64,000 nt of DNA, from positions 30,938,001 to 31,002,000 of the forward strand of contig OX419757.1 in NCBI GenBank assembly GCA_948567375.1. Direction: 5' to 3'. The position numbers were made by a program, and so were the translations under genes. Below the pieces are notes generated by a model, which made no database searches, had not been told where the DNA came from, and was given only the letters and a program-made list of their open reading frames with translations. Numbering within the stretch: position 1 is the stretch's first letter; every line of letters starts with the position of its first letter. This DNA comes from Lunularia cruciata (Eukaryota; Streptophyta; Marchantiopsida; Lunulariales; Lunulariaceae). Below are positions 58,866 through 64,000 of the stretch, piece by piece.

Positions 58866-58869
58866 GTCC

Positions 58870-59870
58870 AATACTACATGGGTTGGGTCAATGTCCCAAA
58901 GTTAGTCTCCATCATAGTGCCATCTTTGAGTTTGTCATCTCCTCTCAACACTCATCTTTATTGGTTCTCCATCCATGATGGTGGATTAGCTTACAATTGA
59001 CTTGGTGTCAAGCACTTCTCCTTGATCTCAATCCCCATTGGTTCTAAAATGTATTCCCATTTCTAGAGAAAGAAGGTCAAATTGAACATTTTTTATCAAT
59101 GCCTCTTTCTGCCTCCATATCCCAAGGACTGATGGAAGGGTTGAGAAATATTCTTCTGAGTATTCTTTTGCATGATCTTTGTCGCAGCTCTCATCCCCTA
59201 ACACTCACTCAATTTTTTGAGTTCCCAAAGATGTTTGCACTCTTTCCTTGAGAATGCACTCTCTTTCCTAGGCCTCTTGAGTCCTTGAAGATGGAAGTTC
59301 TCTAAGTGCAATATCTTGATCCATAGACTTTGTACTGCCTCATTCAATAGAGCAATTAGGAGTTTATGACAATTAGTACATAAAGGTTCCCAACCTATAG
59401 CCATTCTTGATTTGTAGTTGAACATCATATCATGCAATTTGAACACTCATTAAAATCTCACGTGCAATTCCTATGATTGTCAATTTGTTAGTTGTGGTAC
59501 TTGTTATCATCAAGAAAGTACATTTTGATGTTTGGTCAAAGTTCACAATCTCATTGACTCAAAGGAAATTTGGATCCAATCCTTGCTCACTCCAAGTGTG
59601 TGGTCATTATCATCCTACTCCTTTTAAGTGAAGATCTTCTTGGAGTGACATTCCTTACTCTCAGTAAGTCACCATTCACTCATTTAGAGTGAAGTCTCCA
59701 CCCTTCACTCGGAATACAAAGTTTTCTAAGTAATACAAAGGAAGGATACCATCATGCTTTGGAGTGACTATTTACTACCCAAATTATATCAACTTATTCT
59801 AGTTTTACTAGTTCTTTGCCTTGTTATCTACAAAATAAGGGGAAAAAAGTGCCAAAAACAAAACAAAAAT
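58870..59870. other. Unassigned old repetitive sequence
   Basis: Tail-like text with ACTCCAAGTG, CTTGGAGTGA and GAGTGAAGTC strings (59590-59700), similar in flavour to the tails of D and F. Minus-strand frame 59198-59446 has no recognisable domain. Possibly the rest of F beyond the A LTR. Confidence 0.3.
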
Positions 59871-60460
59871 TGCAACATAAGAATATCACATATTAATATT
59901 AACTAGTATCATAATGAGTATCTAAAAATACAAAATAAGATTTTAGAATCTTATTTTCACTCAAGTAGGAATGTATAATCAACTTACTAAATATGAAATA
60001 GTATCATAAAGAGAATCTGAAAATATAAAGTAGGATCTGATTTATAATATCTTTATTTTAACTTAAAATACAAGAAGCTTGAGAAATAATATATATAATA
60101 TATCATAAAGATACGGATAAGAGCTTTACATATTCAACACAAATTATATATATAGATAAACGAATGGATACTTTTTAAATAGTACATACAACATATTAAT
60201 ATAAAAGAATAGAATATTTTTTAATATCGCTAAAATTAATGCATGATAGATATTAAATATTTCTATAGAAAAACAAGAGGAAATCTTCAATTTAAGCAGT
60301 TCTGGCTACACATCAATTAAAAGAAGAAAATATAATTGATAAAAAATATTATTACAAAAATCTGAAGATTATATTTATTATATATATATATATGAAATAT
60401 ATAAATTTGATAACATGTATATCCTTGTAAAACGGATTAATTTGGTTAATTAATTATAAA
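59871..60460. other. AT-rich stretch
   Basis: Strongly AT-rich sequence with AATATAT and TATAAAT strings and a TATATATATATATAT run at about 60380-60394. No open frame and no repeat partner in the window. Confidence 0.6.
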
Positions 60461-62430
60461 AACATGTCAACCAAGAAACTAAAGGAGAAGAGGAGAAAGG
60501 TAGATGAAAGCAACATAGGTAAATGAATACATCTTTTAGACTAATTCAAAATCTTCTAAATTGCGTGAGATATTTGAGATGTAGATAGGGAAATTTAGAG
60601 GAATAGAAGCTAGTGAGGAAAGAAATCTTAAAGAGTAGAATTATGAAAGAGATGTTATGCAATTCAGTTCCACTATCAATGATATTGCCATTCCAATGTC
60701 ATCGTTATTTTGATTGTATTTTATTGTAGAGTATATATGTTCCTCTCAATAAAACTTTGGATCCTCTTCTTAATCCTAGTATATACTGCCTTTGCACTCT
60801 AGTAACCTCACTAACCCTTAGTAATCCCACTCTATTGGGCTAAAGTCCGTTACTAAGGGATGAATTCAAGTGTCTTTTTCCTGCGTCCACAACATGCACT
60901 TCTAGGTTTGTTGGTTGTCACTCCAACCTCACCATAAGAGAAATAAAGAACTCATCTATAAATGAAATCTGAACGTAATGTCTACACTCCAAACTAACAA
61001 AGCATACAGTGGAGCATGGGGAGGATACAAATCCATGCAATCCAGAAGCGAACTCCGTATCCTCATTACCGAGAGAGTTTCATGATGCTTCTTGTAGGTT
61101 TCTACAAATTCCCGATTCTAACCTCACGCTTTCTATCAAAGATACTCAAGAGACAATAACTTTGTAATCTACCACAATAGAAATTCCATTACAACTTCGC
61201 AACTATACATCTCACAATGAGGTCATACAAATGCATTCCAACTTTGTAAATAATTTACTGAAACCATTAACTAACACTTTATAATCTTTTCAGATCTAGA
61301 ACCGTAGCAAAAATTTTGAAATGATCAAAACCATATTAAAATTTACCATATTTATGAGCCAATTTTCAGTCCTCCGAACGCAAACCTAAAGCTTTCTCTG
61401 AATCCACTCAACCATGTAACCTCAAAAGTTACAAAGAGATAGTGATACAAGGTTCATTAGAACAAAGAACTTTCATAAGAAACTTCCATCAAACTCTTAC
61501 AAAGTCTTAACCTATAAACAGATGATAGATAGGGGTCTTCAATTGCTAAGAGCCACTAACTTTCAGTGATTATAATTCGTTTATCTAAGCATGCTTTGGT
61601 TCAATTTTTTAGTCTAAAGACAAGCTCACTTTAAGAGCTTTCCATCCTCGTACACCACTCCTCCGAACCACTCAGAACTCACATGATTCGCAAAGCTCTT
61701 TCAATGTGAGTGAATCTGTGATAAATTGACCGAACTATCCTATAAAACCTAAGAGAACCCTCAACATTGGTTAAATGTTCACGCTAAATGATTCGATTCA
61801 TAATATTCAATCCGGCAGAACTTCCTCTTGCTAACTTGAATCCCTTGTTTCTTGAACCCCAATGCTACCCTATCTATAGAGGTTTCAAACCCCATCAAGA
61901 CCTCTCCCCAAAGCTCTTAGTATTGTCAAAACTTTCACGAATCTCCAAATACCTGAAAGTAGTGTAATTAGTGAAGTAGGTAGGTCAAATGATAGTCAAA
62001 GCTTAGTTGACTGGACAAATTGACTGGACAAATTTTTTTAAAGGTTTTGTCTTTTCTCACTCAACTTCAGCATATGGTTGATTAGACAATAAGAACCACT
62101 TAGACATTAAATTCTTGTACTAAATTCTTATGAACCCTTTTAGAAAGAGAAGAGGTGATGTAGATTGACATATACCACTTAAACACAATATGGGAACAGA
62201 AGAGATCAACTACCTTCAATATAATATAAGAATAACAGCTTTGAAAAAGCTTAAGAGAGAAGGAAATTCAACTAGATTTAGAACAACAAATAAAACTAAA
62301 ACAAACAATAGAACTGGAGAGACTATCACTTGGTTGTAATAGCCTTCACCCAAAATGATTCATTAAGTGAAATTGTAATTTTTACTTTCAAACCCTAGTC
62401 AAACAAAAACATAACTAAAAAGTGTAATGT
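60461..62430. other. No feature recognised
   Basis: Both strands read through stop codons throughout. I see no LTR end, primer site or domain motif, and no segment repeats elsewhere in the window. It may be old intergenic DNA. Confidence 0.5.
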
Positions 62431-62530
62431 TGTGCATATACACATCGCTATACAACACACATCACTATCAACATCATACACTATAGAAGCATAACTCACA
62501 CATAAGTCATACATGAACTCTAAAGTGCCA
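62431..62530 (+). repeat. Direct repeat copy 1 (~100 bp)
   Basis: Starts TGTGCATATACACATCGC and ends TCTAAAGTGCCA. Matches 62992-63089 closely over its length. Confidence 0.8.
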
Positions 62531-62991
62531 CAATAATCAGTTTGTTACACAACTCAAATCACACTCAATCAGATACTTGATCTGTGATTCAACAATTTGT
62601 CAACAACTAGATACTAATTATAGTCAAGCCACATCCATTCTAGCTAAGAGACTCCAGGTGACGCTCACCGGCTTTCTATCCACTCTAGCCTCTTGGCTAG
62701 AGTGGACTCAAAGGCTCAACATCAAAGAAGTGAGCTCTCTAGAGTTGCACTTCCAAGGTATACTCCTGATTTTGACCTAGGTCTCACCCCAATGATCCCA
62801 TTGATGGCACCTTGATGGTGAAAATGGTGCAAGTGACAATGAGCTCCATCATAGTCAATACCCCAAACACAAAATTTGACCATCATAAAGTAGTCTATGA
62901 GTAATTGCTAAAATACCTACAACTACTATCATTGCTACTCAAGTGTTTGAACAATCTAGATGTGATGCTACAAATGGCATGACAATTATCA

Positions 62992-63089
62992 TGTGTATAC
63001 ACATCACTGTACAACATACATTGTTGTCAACATCATACACTATAGAAGCACAACTCACACATAAGTCATACATGAACTCTAAAGTGCCA
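62992..63089 (+). repeat. Direct repeat copy 2 (~98 bp)
   Basis: Starts TGTGTATACACATCACTG and ends TCTAAAGTGCCA. 461 bp separate it from copy 1. Confidence 0.8.
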
Positions 63090-63261
63090 TATTTTCCCCC
63101 CTTGTTGGCAATTAGGTCCTTCTAACTCCACATAGCCATCTACTTCAAATATATGGTATACCTTTTGGTGGGCAAAAGATCAGGTTGGGTGCTATCAAGC
63201 CCCATTGTTAGTCACCTATATGTAATCTATACCATATAAAGGATGAACTAGCTATAGGTCA

Positions 63262-64000
63262 AGTACATCTATGACATAACCACTATCCTTGAGGAACCAC
63301 CATGAAAGGAGGAGTCATACATGCCATATGCCATCCGCTAAAATAGCTATCACACACTAACATAGTAGTGGCTCCACCAAAAGAGCCACATAACATACAC
63401 CGCAAGCCTGCACGTACAAGTGCCAAGCTTGGGTCCATAGTACCATCAATGTTTGGGAGGTGGCATGGTGCACAATTGTGCACATGATTTTTCCAAACAA
63501 TATCATCACGTCCTTCCAACACAAGGACTCCAGATGGAAAACCTCATGCACTCTCAAGATAGTACGGCCTGTAGAAACATCAAGTGTCGTTAGTTTTGTT
63601 TGCTATAGATTTACATAGTCACTTGGATGAACTTAAAAGATTGAGGATCTATAACCTCCTTCTCAAATGGCACCATAGCGTAAGGTGTCCTTATGTTGAG
63701 CAATTGCTAATTTCTCAAAGGCCATTGGCATCACTTTTCAAAGGATCTTTGACTATTGAAAGCATGTGCTCATCCATACATTTGGATCATCCACGTCCAA
63801 CACTATAATAACATCTTGACAAATGGCTGTAAGTAAATTTGGATCTTGTCCATAGAGTAGGAAGTAAGGAGAGAAGGATGCTAAGGAGGTAGTATGATGA
63901 TCAATCAAAGCCTTGTCACAAAAGACCTAAAACTCCCCCAAGAACTTTGTACCCTGATCAGTCAAAACCTCAACTGGTGCACCAAAATGACTAAGAACTC
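63262..64000 (-). pseudogene. Family G integrase with C-terminal PHD finger (partial)
   Basis: On the minus strand from the right edge: GAPVEVLTDQGTKFLGEF with the second catalytic Asp (about 63957), then DHHTTS. The sequence jumps straight to LASFSPYFLLYGQDP, so the segment that should carry the catalytic Glu is deleted. ENLSIAQH-like text (63690), TTLDVSTGRTILRV (63590-63550) and, after a frameshift, EGRDDIVWKNHVHNCAPCHLPNIDGT follow. The end is a PHD-type C4HC3 pattern: CMLC, CDSY (second Cys of the pair lost), WHMAC and, past a stop, WLCHRC. An integrase with a PHD tail belongs to a Ty3/gypsy type distinct from A, C and E. Confidence 0.75.

Noticed and set aside
60380-60394. TATATATA run as a promoter
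   Set aside because: It lies in a long AT-rich stretch with no downstream frame or other core element.

Overview
This window is wholly repetitive land-plant nuclear DNA. It is made of nested, mostly dead LTR retrotransposons on both strands. I see no host gene, rRNA, tRNA or CRISPR array. The mix of chromovirus and non-chromodomain Ty3/gypsy elements, the low GC, and the layers of insertion upon insertion suggest a large plant genome. A gymnosperm is my best guess, but the sequence does not prove it.

Six groups of element can be told apart. Family A is a Ty3/gypsy element with ~690-bp LTRs (TGTAACACCC...GGCTCACA), a tRNA-Asp-like primer site and no chromodomain. It has one nearly pristine copy (A1, 23310-31141), one decayed copy (A2, 45332-53039), three or four solo LTRs (15429, 18640, 44636, 58200) and a truncated end (2664-4259). 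Family B consists of units up to 3.67 kb with TGTGGTACCC/TTGTCACA ends and 5-bp target duplications. Each has a long coiled-coil reading frame but no second LTR, so they look like giant solo LTRs with a gene inside. B copies lie at 2476, 4260, 6264, 10220, 16906, 35826 and 39761. Diverged relatives with the same layout are D (21479-33430), F (55315-58199) and probably H (13893-16905). Family C (1-2483, and a split minus-strand copy around 33430 and 53854) is a Ty3/gypsy element with several CCHC knuckles in Gag. Family E (34353-53853) is a chromovirus. Family G (63262-64000) is an integrase fused to a PHD finger.

The nesting can be read directly. Element C2 was entered by chromovirus E (target copies ATAAT/CTAAT). 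E was then entered by B6 between gag and protease, by B7 between RNase H and integrase, and by an A solo LTR plus A2 between integrase and chromodomain. Joining the E pieces restores the order LTR, PBS, gag, protease, RT, RNase H, integrase, chromodomain, PPT, LTR over 19.5 kb. Separately, A1 sits inside D, and an A LTR sits inside B5.

A1 is the only plausible living element. Its two 692-bp LTRs differ at one position, its gag-pol frame of 1608 codons is open, and its catalytic residues are in place. Its leader also carries three small frames: two share a duplicated ~42-codon module and one carries a zinc knuckle. The last part of the window (58870-62430) is old AT-rich sequence with nothing I can name.
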